Part shown: one piece after another, positions 28,834-37,583 of the stretch
Numbering within the stretch: the first letter of the stretch is position 1
How the letters are laid out: each line of letters begins with the position of its first letter
Source: Thermoplasmata archaeon
GTDB taxonomy: Archaea > Thermoplasmatota > Thermoplasmata > Lutacidiplasmatales > UBA184
Length of the DNA stretch: 64,000 bases
Assembly (NCBI GenBank): GCA_022750055.1
Contig: JAKIWL010000001.1
Coordinates: forward strand, 372,001-436,000
Direction: 5' to 3'
The notes under the pieces: generated by a model
Told to the model about the DNA's origin: nothing
Seen by the model: the letters and a program-made list of their open reading frames with translations, nothing else
The model's database searches: none
Program-made: the position numbers and the translations under genes

Positions 28834-29385
28834 ATGGCCGAGCTCTCGGAGTTCCATCTCCATCCGGGGGACCCGGCCCCGCCGTTCTCCTTACCCGGCG
28901 TCGATGGACGGACCCACCGGCTCGAGGAGTTTCAGAAGGACCGACTCCTCGCGGTGGTGTTCTGGTGCAATCACTGTCCGTACGTCCAAGCCTGGGAGTC
29001 CCGGCTCATCGAGCTCGCCCGCGAGATGGACCCGGGGGGGGTCGGGTTCGTCCTCATCAACTCGAACGATGCGCGTGCGTACCCCGACGATAGCTTCCCG
29101 AGGATGGAGGAGCGGGCCCGCGCGAAATCCTACCCGTTCCCCTACCTACGGGATGAGACGCAGGAAGTGGCGCGCGCGTACGGGGCGCTCGTGACTCCGC
29201 ACCCGATGCTTTTCGGCCCGGACCGTCGCCTGCTGTTCCAGGGTCGGATCGACGACCGACACGACCGACCCGACGAGGTTCACGACCGGTTCCTTCGAAA
29301 CGCCATCGTGGCGGCCCTCGACCACCGGCCGATCGAGCGGCCGGAGCTACCGGTTCTCGGTTGCTCGGTCAAGTGGAAGCCCTGA
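28834..29385 (+). CDS. Thioredoxin-fold (AhpC/TSA-Redoxin) protein
   Basis: The 183-residue cytoplasmic-type thioredoxin-fold protein shows HPGDPAPPFSLPGVDGRTHRL and the redox motif VVFWCNHCPYVQAWE with Cys45-x2-Cys48. It also has the conserved cis-Pro segment VTPHPMLFGPDRRLLFQGRIDD. The family includes ResA-like and peroxiredoxin-like thiol oxidoreductases. The CNHC active site is typical of the DUF953/redoxin subgroup. No signal peptide is seen. The last 39 nt overlap the convergent nop5 gene. Confidence 0.85.
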   Translation: MAELSEFHLHPGDPAPPFSLPGVDGRTHRLEEFQKDRLLAVVFWCNHCPYVQAWESRLIELAREMDPGGVGFVLINSNDARAYPDDSFPRMEERARAKSYPFPYLRDETQEVARAYGALVTPHPMLFGPDRRLLFQGRIDDRHDRPDEVHDRFLRNAIVAALDHRPIERPELPVLGCSVKWKP

Positions 29386-30414
29386 CGGGCGAGCACCCGG
29401 ACGGGCCGCTTTCGAGCGGGGGTGCCCGATCTCTTCGGACCGTCGATGGAACGCCTCGAGGAGAGAGTCGTTCACCGGTCGCCCTGCCTGGTCGAGACGA
29501 GCCGCGATCGACACCTTCCCCGCGAGCGCGCGGGCGAGGCGCCCTCGGGTCTTCCGCGGGGCCCCTTGGATCTGGGGGTGCAGGAAGAGCAGGCCGTGCC
29601 GAGGGGGTCGGCTCCCCCGGCGCAGGTGGTCGAAGAACGCCTTTTCGGCCCCCAGGACCTGGACGGTGCTCGATGGGAGGCGCGCAAGGCGCTCGAGACC
29701 CCCGGCTTGGGAGACCAATCGGGCCGAGAGGGTCGGTCCGAGCAGGTTCGACAGGTTCGGAAGGCGGCGTGTCGCCGCCTCGTCCACGGCGCTTTCGAGA
29801 AGGCGACGCAGCTCGCCGAGGGATTGGAACGAGTTGGCGAGGACCCGGCGCGCAGCGAGGAGGGATGGATCGGCTTGGGGAAGGCCCGTCCCGGGAGTTC
29901 CGTCCGCCTCCTCGAGGACCGCCTTCATCGCGAGCTCTCCGCTCTCGGAGGCATCTTCGGGCAGGTCCGGCCGGTCCCGCATCGCCCAGCTGGCTAGGCG
30001 CTCTCCGAGGAGGTTTCGGATCCGGTCCACGTCGGACATCGCGCGCACGGCCTCGTCGAGGTGAATCGATGGATCCCACGAAGCCCGAAGGGCCGATTCT
30101 GCATCGGCAAGGAGCAGACTTCGGAGCGCCTGCCAGCCGGGTCCGGGTAGGTCGCTGCGCGCAGGCCTACGCTTGGTCCATACGCCCTCCACGCGCTCGA
30201 ATCGGCGATCTCGGGTGAACCAGGCTCCGCGGGGCCAGGTGGACGCTAACCTCTCCTCCTCGGGGGCGAGCTTCCCCTCCCGGCGCGAGTGGAGCCGTTC
30301 CACCCAAGAGTCGGTGCCCTCCGGGAATCGGGATTCTCCCACCACACGTCCGCGCTGGACGATGAAGGAGCCAAACCAGGTGGCGACTAGTTCGGCCTCG
30401 TCGTCAGTCAGCAC
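29347..30414 (-). CDS. nop5: Nop5/Nop56/Nop58 family C/D box RNP core protein
   Basis: Nop5 is the scaffold of archaeal C/D box RNPs that guide 2'-O-methylation. It joins fibrillarin, L7Ae and guide RNA. The 355-residue product has a divergent N-terminal fibrillarin-binding region, a helical coiled-coil region (residues about 100-190), and the NOP domain with LPNLSNLLGPTLSARLVSQA, LPSSTVQVLGAEKAFF, HGLLFLHPQIQGAPRKTRG and LARALAGKVSIAARLD. The GTG at 30414 overlaps the end of the upstream short-chain dehydrogenase gene by 11 nt. Fibrillarin, usually adjacent, is not in the window. Confidence 0.9.
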   Translation of the reverse strand: MLTDDEAELVATWFGSFIVQRGRVVGESRFPEGTDSWVERLHSRREGKLAPEEERLASTWPRGAWFTRDRRFERVEGVWTKRRPARSDLPGPGWQALRSLLLADAESALRASWDPSIHLDEAVRAMSDVDRIRNLLGERLASWAMRDRPDLPEDASESGELAMKAVLEEADGTPGTGLPQADPSLLAARRVLANSFQSLGELRRLLESAVDEAATRRLPNLSNLLGPTLSARLVSQAGGLERLARLPSSTVQVLGAEKAFFDHLRRGSRPPRHGLLFLHPQIQGAPRKTRGRLARALAGKVSIAARLDQAGRPVNDSLLEAFHRRSEEIGHPRSKAARPGARPSGLPLDRATENR

Positions 30415-31132
30415 GCGCCCCTCCGTTGACGTGCAGCGTCGTGCCCGTGATATAGGACGCGGCCGGAGAGGCGAGGAACGCTATGGCATTCGCCACCTCC
30501 TCGGGGGTTCCGATCCGGCCCAGGGGGATCGATCGGTTGCGACGCTCTCGGACGGCGGGCGTGTCGTCGGCGAGGATCGCGGTGTCGACCGACCCGGGAG
30601 CCACCGTGTTCACGGTGATCCCCGGTGCCAGCTCGAGGGCGAGGGACCGGGCCAGACCGAGGAGTCCCGCCTTGGCCGAGGCATAGTGCGCCCCGTGATG
30701 CGATCCGGAGAACGCGAGCACGCTCGAGACGAAGATGATCCTTCCGGCCTGGGATCGCCGGAGCATCGGCAGGAACGTTCGTGCCCAACGGAACGCGCTC
30801 GCCAAGTTCACCTCGAGCGAGCGGTCGAGCTCTTCGTCAGAGATCTCGGAAAACAACATCCGGTCGTAGCGACCCGCGTTCAGAACGAGGAGGTCGAGGG
30901 CGTCCCAGTGGGCCCGTACGGCAGCGAGCGCCGAAGCGGCCGAAGTCCGGTCGGCGAGGTCGGCTTCCACAAGGAAGGAGGTTCGGCCGATCCCTTCCAG
31001 GTCCCGTACGAGCCGGCGGATGCCCTCCCCGTCGGAGCGAGAGTGCAGCGCGAGGTCGAAGCCATCCCGCGCCAGCCGCCGAGCCGTCGCGGCCCCGATC
31101 CCACCCGCCGCTCCGGTGATGAGCCCCTTCAT
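30404..31132 (-). CDS. Short-chain dehydrogenase/reductase (SDR)
   Basis: This is a 242-residue classical SDR with the cofactor motif TGAAGGIGAATA (residues 6-17), LVLNAGRYDRM, the catalytic Ser in FVSSVLAFSG, Tyr150 and Lys154 in HYASAKAGLL, and the C-terminal ASYITGTTLHVNGG. The overall form resembles 3-oxoacyl-ACP reductase (FabG), but archaea use such enzymes for many substrates, so the reaction is open. ATG 31132 starts directly at MKGLITGAAG; three longer ATG starts overlap the candidate promoter. Nop5 follows with an 11-nt overlap. Confidence 0.85.
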   Translation of the reverse strand: MKGLITGAAGGIGAATARRLARDGFDLALHSRSDGEGIRRLVRDLEGIGRTSFLVEADLADRTSAASALAAVRAHWDALDLLVLNAGRYDRMLFSEISDEELDRSLEVNLASAFRWARTFLPMLRRSQAGRIIFVSSVLAFSGSHHGAHYASAKAGLLGLARSLALELAPGITVNTVAPGSVDTAILADDTPAVRERRNRSIPLGRIGTPEEVANAIAFLASPAASYITGTTLHVNGGARAD

Positions 31133-31147
31133 GGAGTTCTCGACGCG

Positions 31148-31175
31148 CATGGACCGCATACGTTTTCGGTCCATG
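31148..31175. promoter_or_regulatory. 9-bp perfect inverted repeat over the SDR promoter
   Basis: CATGGACCG and CGGTCCATG flank a 10-nt spacer with a TATA-like GTATG, centred about 29 nt before ATG 31132. A dimeric repressor bound here would block TBP access. It also lies about 80 nt from the divergent gene at 31255. Confidence 0.4.
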
Positions 31176-31254
31176 ACCGCGTCGCAGGCCCGGCCGGACC
31201 GGAAGGAAAAAAATCATCCTGAATCCTTATCATGGGGGCCCGGTTCGGGGGACG

Positions 31255-32052
31255 ATGCGCACGGGGCTGTTCGTCGTCGGCGTCGTCGTCCTGATCCTCG
31301 GCGTCATCGTCGTAGGCGCGTCGTTCGCGTTGTCTTCAAACTCGACCACCATCCCCACCCCGGCCACGGGGCAGGTCAACTACCTCAAGATAACCCCGAG
31401 CTTCATCGGCTCTGGAACCATCGGCATCTCCTGGTCCGGGGCGACCTCTCAATTCCGATTTTCGGTCTTCCCATGTTCGAATTCGGCCTGCAGCTCGAGG
31501 GACCCGAGTCCGGCCGCAAACGGCGCGGGGGCTTCGGGGTCGGTCTCCTTCAGCGTCTCGGGGAGCACAATCTACGTCCTCGTCCCTACACAAAATGCAA
31601 ATGCGGTCCCCGTGACGGTCCAACAGTCCGGGGGGTTGACGCCCCTTCTGCTGATCGGGATCATCATCCTCGTCGTCGGGGCCCTCGTGGCGGTCGTCGG
31701 ATTCCGCGCCAGGGCCAAGCCGAAGACAATCTACGAGGACGAGGTCGCCCCAAAACGAGACTCCTTCGTCACAACTTCGACGCCGTTCACCGGGGTCCAA
31801 CAGGGTCCGGCTGCGTCGGCCACCTCAGCGGCCCCCCAGTATCGACCGGATGCTCCGGAGCACACCGGACCGGTTTTCTTCCAACCTACGGAGGGCGAGG
31901 AGTCCTATGGGTCGAACCAACCGGCCCCACCGACCCCTCCCACCGGCGGGGTTCGCCCTCCGATCAAGTGCCCCTCCTGCGGGGCGATGAACGAACCCTG
32001 GATCACGAACTGCCGGAACTGCCGGCGACCCCTTTCGAGCACCGGCGCGTAG
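31255..32052 (+). CDS. Two-TM membrane protein with cytoplasmic zinc ribbon
   Basis: The 265-residue protein has an N-terminal transmembrane helix (LFVVGVVVLILGVIVVGASFAL). A small extracellular Ser/Thr-rich domain with a Cys pair (residues 70-80) follows, then a second helix (LTPLLLIGIIILVVGALVAVV). The long polar region ends in a zinc ribbon at the C-terminus (KCPSCGAMNE and CRNCRR). It appears monocistronic, with TATA CCTTATC centred 26 nt before the ATG. No family is recognised; it may sense an external signal and act through the ribbon. Confidence 0.7.
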   Translation: MRTGLFVVGVVVLILGVIVVGASFALSSNSTTIPTPATGQVNYLKITPSFIGSGTIGISWSGATSQFRFSVFPCSNSACSSRDPSPAANGAGASGSVSFSVSGSTIYVLVPTQNANAVPVTVQQSGGLTPLLLIGIIILVVGALVAVVGFRARAKPKTIYEDEVAPKRDSFVTTSTPFTGVQQGPAASATSAAPQYRPDAPEHTGPVFFQPTEGEESYGSNQPAPPTPPTGGVRPPIKCPSCGAMNEPWITNCRNCRRPLSSTGA

Positions 32053-32152
32053 ACCCGGATCGGCCCGGGCGACGATCCGCGGAGGGTGTTCCAAGACCCG
32101 CCGAAGGAGGCTTTAAGGTGCGGGCCCGCTACAGGCCGCGGAGCCCGGGCCG

Positions 32153-33787
32153 ATGAAAGTTGTAGTGGTCAGCGGAGGCGTTATCTCCGGCCTGGGGAAG
32201 GGGATCACGACCTCCTCGCTCGGGCGCCTGTTGAAGGCGCGCGGGATCTCCGTGACGATCATCAAGATCGACCCGTACCTCAACGTCGACGCGGGCACGA
32301 TGAACCCCTACCAACACGGGGAGGTCTTCGTGCTCGACGACGGGACCGAGGCCGACCTCGACCTCGGCAACTACGAGCGGTTCCTGGGACAGAGCCTCGT
32401 CGGCTCGCACAACCTGACCACCGGCAAGATCTACCGCTCCGTCATCGAGAAGGAGCGGCGGGGAGACTACCTTGGTAACACCGTCCAGATCATCCCCCAT
32501 GTCACGGGCGAGATCAAGCGGGCGATCCGAGAGGTGGCCCAGTCGACTGGGGCGGAGGTCGTGCTGGTGGAGGTCGGCGGGACGGTCGGCGACATCGAGT
32601 CGATGCCGTTCCTCGAGGCGCTCCGCGAGCTCTCCTACGAACTCGGGGAGGGACAGATGGCGTTCGTGCACACGACGCTAGTCCCGGTCGTCGGGCCGGT
32701 TGGGGAATCAAAGACCAAGCCGACCCAACATTCCGTCCGCGAGTTGCGTGCCATCGGGATCCGACCCACGATGATCGTCGCGCGAGGCCCCGCTCCGTTG
32801 AGCGCAGAGATCAAGTCGAAGATCTCTCTGTTCTGCGATGTTCCCCCCGAGGCCGTCATCTCCGTCCCGGACCAGGCCCTCATCTACGAGGTCCCCCTCG
32901 TGCTCGAGGCCCAGGGGGTCGGGGCGCACCTCACCAAGCTCCTCGGACTGACCGGCCGCGAGCCGGAGTACGGGCCCTGGAAGGAGTTCCTCGACACCCA
33001 CCGCAAGGGGGAGGGGTCGGTCGAAGTCGCGGTCGTCGGCAAATACACCGAGCTTCGCGACGCGTATCTCTCTCACACGGAAGCCTTCCATCACGTCCAG
33101 GGCCGCCTCGGCTGCGCGATCCACCTTTCGTGGTACGATGCCGAAGACCTCCCGAGGGATGCGAGCGCGATGCAGCGGCTCGAAGCCTCCGACGCGATCC
33201 TCGTTCCCGGAGGGTTCGGCGCGCGCGGGGTCGAGGGCAAGGTGCAGGCGATCGAGCTCGCGCGGACCCACGGGATCCCCTTCCTCGGCGTCTGCTACGG
33301 ATTCCAGATGGCGGCGGTGGAGTTCGCCCGCAATGTCCTCGCGCTGCCCAAGGCGAACACCTCCGAAGTTGACCCGCACACTCCGGATCCGGTCGTATGC
33401 CTCCTGGAGGAGCAAAAGACCGTCGGCGGACTCGGCGGTTCGATGCGGCTCGGGTCGCAGAAGGTCTCTCTCTCGGAGGAGTCGGCCGTCGCACGGGTCT
33501 ACGGGCGGACGGAGATCTGGGAGCGCCATCGGCACCGCTTCGAGATCAACCCGGCGTACCTCGACCGGTTCCGGGCCCACGGCCTTCAGGTGACCGGCCG
33601 CTCCTCGGATGGCCGCGTCGAGGTCCTCGAGTTGGGAGAGCATCCCTTCTTCCTCGGGGTCCAATACCACCCTGAATTCCTTTCTCGACCAGAATCCCCG
33701 CACCCGCTCTACGTCGCGCTCGTGCGGGCCGCCCTCGCCCGGAAGGAGGTGCCTCGCCCTGACGCGCCGACGCCGTCTCTCGCGTGA
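32153..33787 (+). CDS. pyrG: CTP synthase
   Basis: CTP synthase makes CTP from UTP with glutamine-derived ammonia. The 544-residue enzyme has the synthetase domain (VVVSGGVISGLGKGITTSS, KIDPYLNVDAGTMNPYQHGEV) and a C-terminal class I glutaminase with FLGVCYGFQ (Cys near residue 381) and the HPEF catalytic His motif at about residue 510. Length is normal. Its 3' end overlaps the proposed aspS start by 29 nt, so the two genes may be translationally coupled. A TATA-like CTTTAAGG lies about 40 nt upstream. Confidence 0.97.
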   Translation: MKVVVVSGGVISGLGKGITTSSLGRLLKARGISVTIIKIDPYLNVDAGTMNPYQHGEVFVLDDGTEADLDLGNYERFLGQSLVGSHNLTTGKIYRSVIEKERRGDYLGNTVQIIPHVTGEIKRAIREVAQSTGAEVVLVEVGGTVGDIESMPFLEALRELSYELGEGQMAFVHTTLVPVVGPVGESKTKPTQHSVRELRAIGIRPTMIVARGPAPLSAEIKSKISLFCDVPPEAVISVPDQALIYEVPLVLEAQGVGAHLTKLLGLTGREPEYGPWKEFLDTHRKGEGSVEVAVVGKYTELRDAYLSHTEAFHHVQGRLGCAIHLSWYDAEDLPRDASAMQRLEASDAILVPGGFGARGVEGKVQAIELARTHGIPFLGVCYGFQMAAVEFARNVLALPKANTSEVDPHTPDPVVCLLEEQKTVGGLGGSMRLGSQKVSLSEESAVARVYGRTEIWERHRHRFEINPAYLDRFRAHGLQVTGRSSDGRVEVLELGEHPFFLGVQYHPEFLSRPESPHPLYVALVRAALARKEVPRPDAPTPSLA

Positions 33788-35069
33788 GCTCGCCGAGTTG
33801 GACGGGGAGACCGTCCGGATCGGCGGCCATCTGGAGGACTACCGCTCGCTGGGTGGAGTTGCCTTCGCCCTGATCCGCGACGGGAGCGGGACGAGCCAGG
33901 TGACGCTGAAAAAGGGCGCGAGCGACCCGGCCCTCTTCGATCTCTTCGCCTCCCTGCCCCGGGAATCCGTGGTCTCGGTCGAGGGCACGGTCGCCCGTTC
34001 GACCAAGGCGAACCGCGGGGTGGAGCTGCTTCCCACCGGGGTCGAGGTGCTCAGCCGCTCGGAGACCCCGCTCCCGCTCGGGGTCGTTGACAAGGTGCCG
34101 GCGGAGCTCGATACCCGGTTCAATCATCGCGTGATCGACCTGAGGAAGCCCGAGGTCCGGGGCGTGTTCGTCCTCCGATCGGCGCTGCTCGCCGGGTTGC
34201 GACGGGCGCTCGGCGACCTCGGCTTTCTCGAGGTCGAGACCCCGAAGATCCTTCGTCAGGGGGCCGAGGGCGGGGCCACGCTGTTCGCGCTCGACTATTT
34301 CGACACCCGAGCCTTCCTCGCCCAGAGCCCGCAGCTCTACAAGCAGATGCTGATGAGCGCCGGGTTCGAGCGGGTCTTCGAGATCGCCCCGGCCTTCCGG
34401 GCCGAACCGTCGGACACGGTCCGCCACCTGACGGAGTTCACGAGCCTCGACGCCGAGATGGCCTACATCGACGGGGCGGAGACAGTTCGGGAGGTCCTCG
34501 AGACCGTCGTCCTCGCCGCCCTACGGCACGCGACGGACCATCTGGCCGTGCGGTACCCCGAACTTGCCGAACGCCTGAAACCCCCTCCCCATCCCTTTCC
34601 CCGGGTCACGTTCGCCGATTGCGAGGCGAAGCTCGGCCGACCCGGGTCGGGCCGGGACCTCGGCACCGAGGAGGAGAAACGCATCGGAGAGTGGATGCGC
34701 GAGGAGCGGGGGGCCCCTTACTACTTCATCACGGACTACCCGACCAGCGTCAAGGCGCAGACCTTCTACGCCCAGCGGAGCGATTCCGACCCTTCTCTCA
34801 CCGGCTACTTCGACCTCGAGCTCGACGGCACGGAGATCGCAAGCGGCGGGCCCAGGGAACATCGGCTGGACCACCTGGACGTGAATCTCCGTTCGGCCGG
34901 GCTCGATCCGGGAGCGTTCGCCTCCTATCGGGAAGCGTTCCGATTCGGGATGCCCCCCCACGGGGGGTTCGGATTCGGGGTGGACCGGCTCGTGCAGAAG
35001 ATCGCCGGCCTGCCGAACATCCGGGAGGCGCGCCTTTTTCCCCGAGACCGCTACCGGCTCGAGCCGTAG
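33759..35069 (+). CDS. aspS: Aspartate-tRNA ligase (archaeal type), probable CTG start
   Basis: AspRS charges tRNA-Asp. The 436-residue product has the N-terminal OB anticodon-binding domain (VRIGGHLEDYRSLGGVAFALIRD) and the class II catalytic core: VETPKILRQGAEGGATLF, motif 2 FEIAPAFRAEPSDT..HLTEFTSLDAEM, and motif 3 GFGFGVDRLVQKIAG. No ATG, GTG or TTG stands where the family begins. The only upstream signal is a perfect AGGAGGTG Shine-Dalgarno (33744-33751) seven nt before CTG 33759, which would start LTRRRRLSRELAELDGE. A TTG at 33798 exists but cuts into the OB domain. Whether the enzyme is discriminating cannot be told. Confidence 0.9.
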   Translation: MTRRRRLSRELAELDGETVRIGGHLEDYRSLGGVAFALIRDGSGTSQVTLKKGASDPALFDLFASLPRESVVSVEGTVARSTKANRGVELLPTGVEVLSRSETPLPLGVVDKVPAELDTRFNHRVIDLRKPEVRGVFVLRSALLAGLRRALGDLGFLEVETPKILRQGAEGGATLFALDYFDTRAFLAQSPQLYKQMLMSAGFERVFEIAPAFRAEPSDTVRHLTEFTSLDAEMAYIDGAETVREVLETVVLAALRHATDHLAVRYPELAERLKPPPHPFPRVTFADCEAKLGRPGSGRDLGTEEEKRIGEWMREERGAPYYFITDYPTSVKAQTFYAQRSDSDPSLTGYFDLELDGTEIASGGPREHRLDHLDVNLRSAGLDPGAFASYREAFRFGMPPHGGFGFGVDRLVQKIAGLPNIREARLFPRDRYRLEP

Positions 35070-35081
35070 GAGGGAAGAAGG

Positions 35082-37202
35082 TTGGTCGTTTCGAGCCGCA
35101 CCGTCCCGGCCGCTCCCGTGCTCGTCAGCCAGTGGGAGGCCGTGTTCGAGGAGGCCGGCCTCCGGCCCCGGATCCTGGAGCTCGCCGACCGATTCCCCGA
35201 GGAGCGCTCCCTCCAGGTGGCGTTCTCCGCCATCGAGGGCTCCGACACCCCGCTCGCCGACCTCCTGATCGAACGCCCGGAAGAGATCCTGGGCTCCGGC
35301 GTGCTCGCGATGCGGGAAATGATCCCCGTCGCTGGCCCGGAAACCGCGGGCCTGCGCCTTCGCATCACGGGTCTCCCGACGACCGCCCGGCGGCTGATCC
35401 GGATGATCCGCGAGGCGGACCTGAACCGCTTCGTCGCGATGGACGGCATCGTCCGAAAGGCGACGGAGGTCCGCCCTCAGATCAAGGACGCCGTCTTCGC
35501 CTGCCTCGCCTGCGGCACCCAGATTCACGAGGTCCAGGAGGACGGGGGGGTCACCTTTCGGGAGCCGGTGGAATGCCCGACCGCCCAGGGCGGATGCGGC
35601 AAGCCGGCGAGCCGGACGCGCTTCCGCCTGATGCCGGAGCGCTCGAGCTACATCGACTCGCAGCGGATCGAGATCCAGGAGAACCCCGAGACCCTGAAGG
35701 GGGGCGCCCACCCGCAGGGCCTTACGGTCCTGCTCACCGAGGACCTGACCGGGAAGGTCATCCCTGGGAACCGCGTCGTCGTCAACGGGATCCTCAAGAG
35801 CATGCAGCGGGCGACCGCCTCCCGTCAGGGGGTCATCCGGTCGACCACGTTCGACCTCGTGGTCCTGGGGAACTCGCTCGAATACAAGCAGCAGGAGTAC
35901 GACGAGATCGCGATCAGCGAGGAGGAGGAAGCGCTCATCCTCTCCTTCCGCGGGGACCCCACGATCGTCGACAAGATCGTCCTGTCTCTCGCTCCGACGA
36001 TCAAGGGCCTGGAGGAGGAAAAGGAGGCGATCGCCCTCCAGCTCTTCGGTGGGGTCGAGAAGAAGCACCCGGATGGGATCCGAGTCCGCGGCGACATCCA
36101 CGTCCTTCTCGTCGGGGACCCGGGGGTCGCCAAGAGCCAGCTCCTTCGCAACGTTGCCGACGTGGCCCCCCGGGGGATCTACACGAGCGGCAAGGGCGCG
36201 ACCGCGGCGGGCCTGACCGCGGCCGCGGTCAAGGACGAGTTTGCCGGAGGCCGCTGGACCTTGGAGGCGGGCATGCTCGTGCTCGCCGATGGGGGGATCG
36301 CCGTGGTCGACGAGCTCGACAAGATGACACCTGAGGATCGATCCGCCATGCACGAGGTCCTCGAGCAGCAGACCGTCTCCATTGCGAAAGCGGGCATCAC
36401 CGCGACCCTGAACGCACGCTGCCCCGTCCTCGCCGCCGCCAACCCGAAGTGGGGGCGGTTCACCCCGGACCGGACGATCTCCGAACAGATCGACCTCCCA
36501 CCGACCCTGCTCTCCCGGTTCGATGTGATCTACTCGATCCAGGACCATCCGGAGGAGACGCGGGACCGGTTCCTCGCGAACCGCATCCTCCTCTCCCACC
36601 AGGAAGGGGAGGCCCGGGAGGCCTCCTTCGGCTACACTCCCAGCGTCGCAAGCGGCGGGGCCCCGTTCTCCCCGGACATGCTGAAGAAGTTCATCGCTTA
36701 CGCCCGGCGGAACATCCGTCCGGTCCTGTCGAACGACGCGCTGCGAACGCTCGAGGACTTCTATGTGCGCGTCCGCAAACAGGGCGAGGAGCCCGACGCC
36801 CCCGTCCCCATCACCGCCCGTCAGCTCGAGGCCCTGGTGCGGCTGAGCGAGGCGGCCGCCAAGGCGCGCCTCTCTCCCGTCGTGAGCGCCGAGGACGCCG
36901 AACGGGCGATCCGGATCGTCGAGGGATTCCTCAAGCGGGTCTCCACCACCGACGGCAAGCTCGATATCGACCTACTGTCGACCGGCGTCTCGCACAGCCA
37001 GCGCGAACGTGTCGAGCTCCTCCACGGTATCATGCGCGGCCTCCAGGAGAAGGAGGAGACGTTCACCCTCGAGGCGCTCAAGGCCGAGGCCGAACGCCAG
37101 GGGGTGCCTCCCGCGAAGACCGACGCGCTGTTCCACTCCCTGCGCAATCAGGGCGAGGTCATGGAGACCCGCCCCGGGCGATGGCAACTCGTCCGGTTCT
37201 GA
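35082..37202 (+). CDS. mcm: Replicative helicase MCM
   Basis: MCM is the hexameric 3'-5' helicase that unwinds DNA at replication forks. The 706-residue product has the N-terminal DNA-binding domain with a zinc-binding region (CLACGTQIHE and CPTAQGGCGK). The AAA+ core has Walker A GDPGVAKSQ (about residue 345), Walker B IAVVDELDKM and the arginine-finger segment LLSRFDVIYSIQDHPEE. A C-terminal winged-helix domain follows. The TTG start is preceded by GGAGGG, part of which overlaps the aspS stop, so aspS-mcm are coupled. No origin-like repeat or cdc6 is visible nearby. Confidence 0.97.
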   Translation: MVVSSRTVPAAPVLVSQWEAVFEEAGLRPRILELADRFPEERSLQVAFSAIEGSDTPLADLLIERPEEILGSGVLAMREMIPVAGPETAGLRLRITGLPTTARRLIRMIREADLNRFVAMDGIVRKATEVRPQIKDAVFACLACGTQIHEVQEDGGVTFREPVECPTAQGGCGKPASRTRFRLMPERSSYIDSQRIEIQENPETLKGGAHPQGLTVLLTEDLTGKVIPGNRVVVNGILKSMQRATASRQGVIRSTTFDLVVLGNSLEYKQQEYDEIAISEEEEALILSFRGDPTIVDKIVLSLAPTIKGLEEEKEAIALQLFGGVEKKHPDGIRVRGDIHVLLVGDPGVAKSQLLRNVADVAPRGIYTSGKGATAAGLTAAAVKDEFAGGRWTLEAGMLVLADGGIAVVDELDKMTPEDRSAMHEVLEQQTVSIAKAGITATLNARCPVLAAANPKWGRFTPDRTISEQIDLPPTLLSRFDVIYSIQDHPEETRDRFLANRILLSHQEGEAREASFGYTPSVASGGAPFSPDMLKKFIAYARRNIRPVLSNDALRTLEDFYVRVRKQGEEPDAPVPITARQLEALVRLSEAAAKARLSPVVSAEDAERAIRIVEGFLKRVSTTDGKLDIDLLSTGVSHSQRERVELLHGIMRGLQEKEETFTLEALKAEAERQGVPPAKTDALFHSLRNQGEVMETRPGRWQLVRF

Positions 37203-37260
37203 GGCCCGAAGCCGGACCCGACTCATTTTATCCGCCCGCCGGCCGGTACGGAGCCGGAGC

Positions 37261-37575
37261 ATGAACGGGGGCATCGTGATGCGGGTCCATCAGGTCCGCT
37301 CGGAGTTCGTGGTCGCGGCCTGCGACGCCGAGCTCATCGGGCGAGACCTCCCCGTCGGAACCGCGGGCCGGACGGTGAAGATCTCGAGCCATTTCTACGG
37401 GGAGCGGACCGTCACGCCCGAAGAGCTCTCGTGGGCACTGAAGCGAGCCACGATCGCGAACCTGCTCGGCGAACGGACGCTCGCCGTCGCCACGTCGGAG
37501 GGATTCCTCGCACCGGGGTCGGCCGGACTCCTCGGCGGCGTTCCGCACGCCGAGATCTTCGCCCTGCGGGGCTAG
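37261..37575 (+). CDS. DUF424 family protein
   Basis: The 104-residue archaeal protein has the DUF424 pattern VHQVRSEFVVAACDAELIGRDL, SSHFYGERTVTPEEL and a C-terminal GGVPHAEIF. The family is small, conserved across archaea and of unknown function. Its gene often sits near translation genes. ATG 37261 follows a TATA-like CATTTTATCC near 37224-37233; ATG 37279 is an alternative. The NMD3-like gene starts 8 nt later. Confidence 0.82.
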   Translation: MNGGIVMRVHQVRSEFVVAACDAELIGRDLPVGTAGRTVKISSHFYGERTVTPEELSWALKRATIANLLGERTLAVATSEGFLAPGSAGLLGGVPHAEIFALRG

Positions 37576-37583
37576 GGAGTGCG

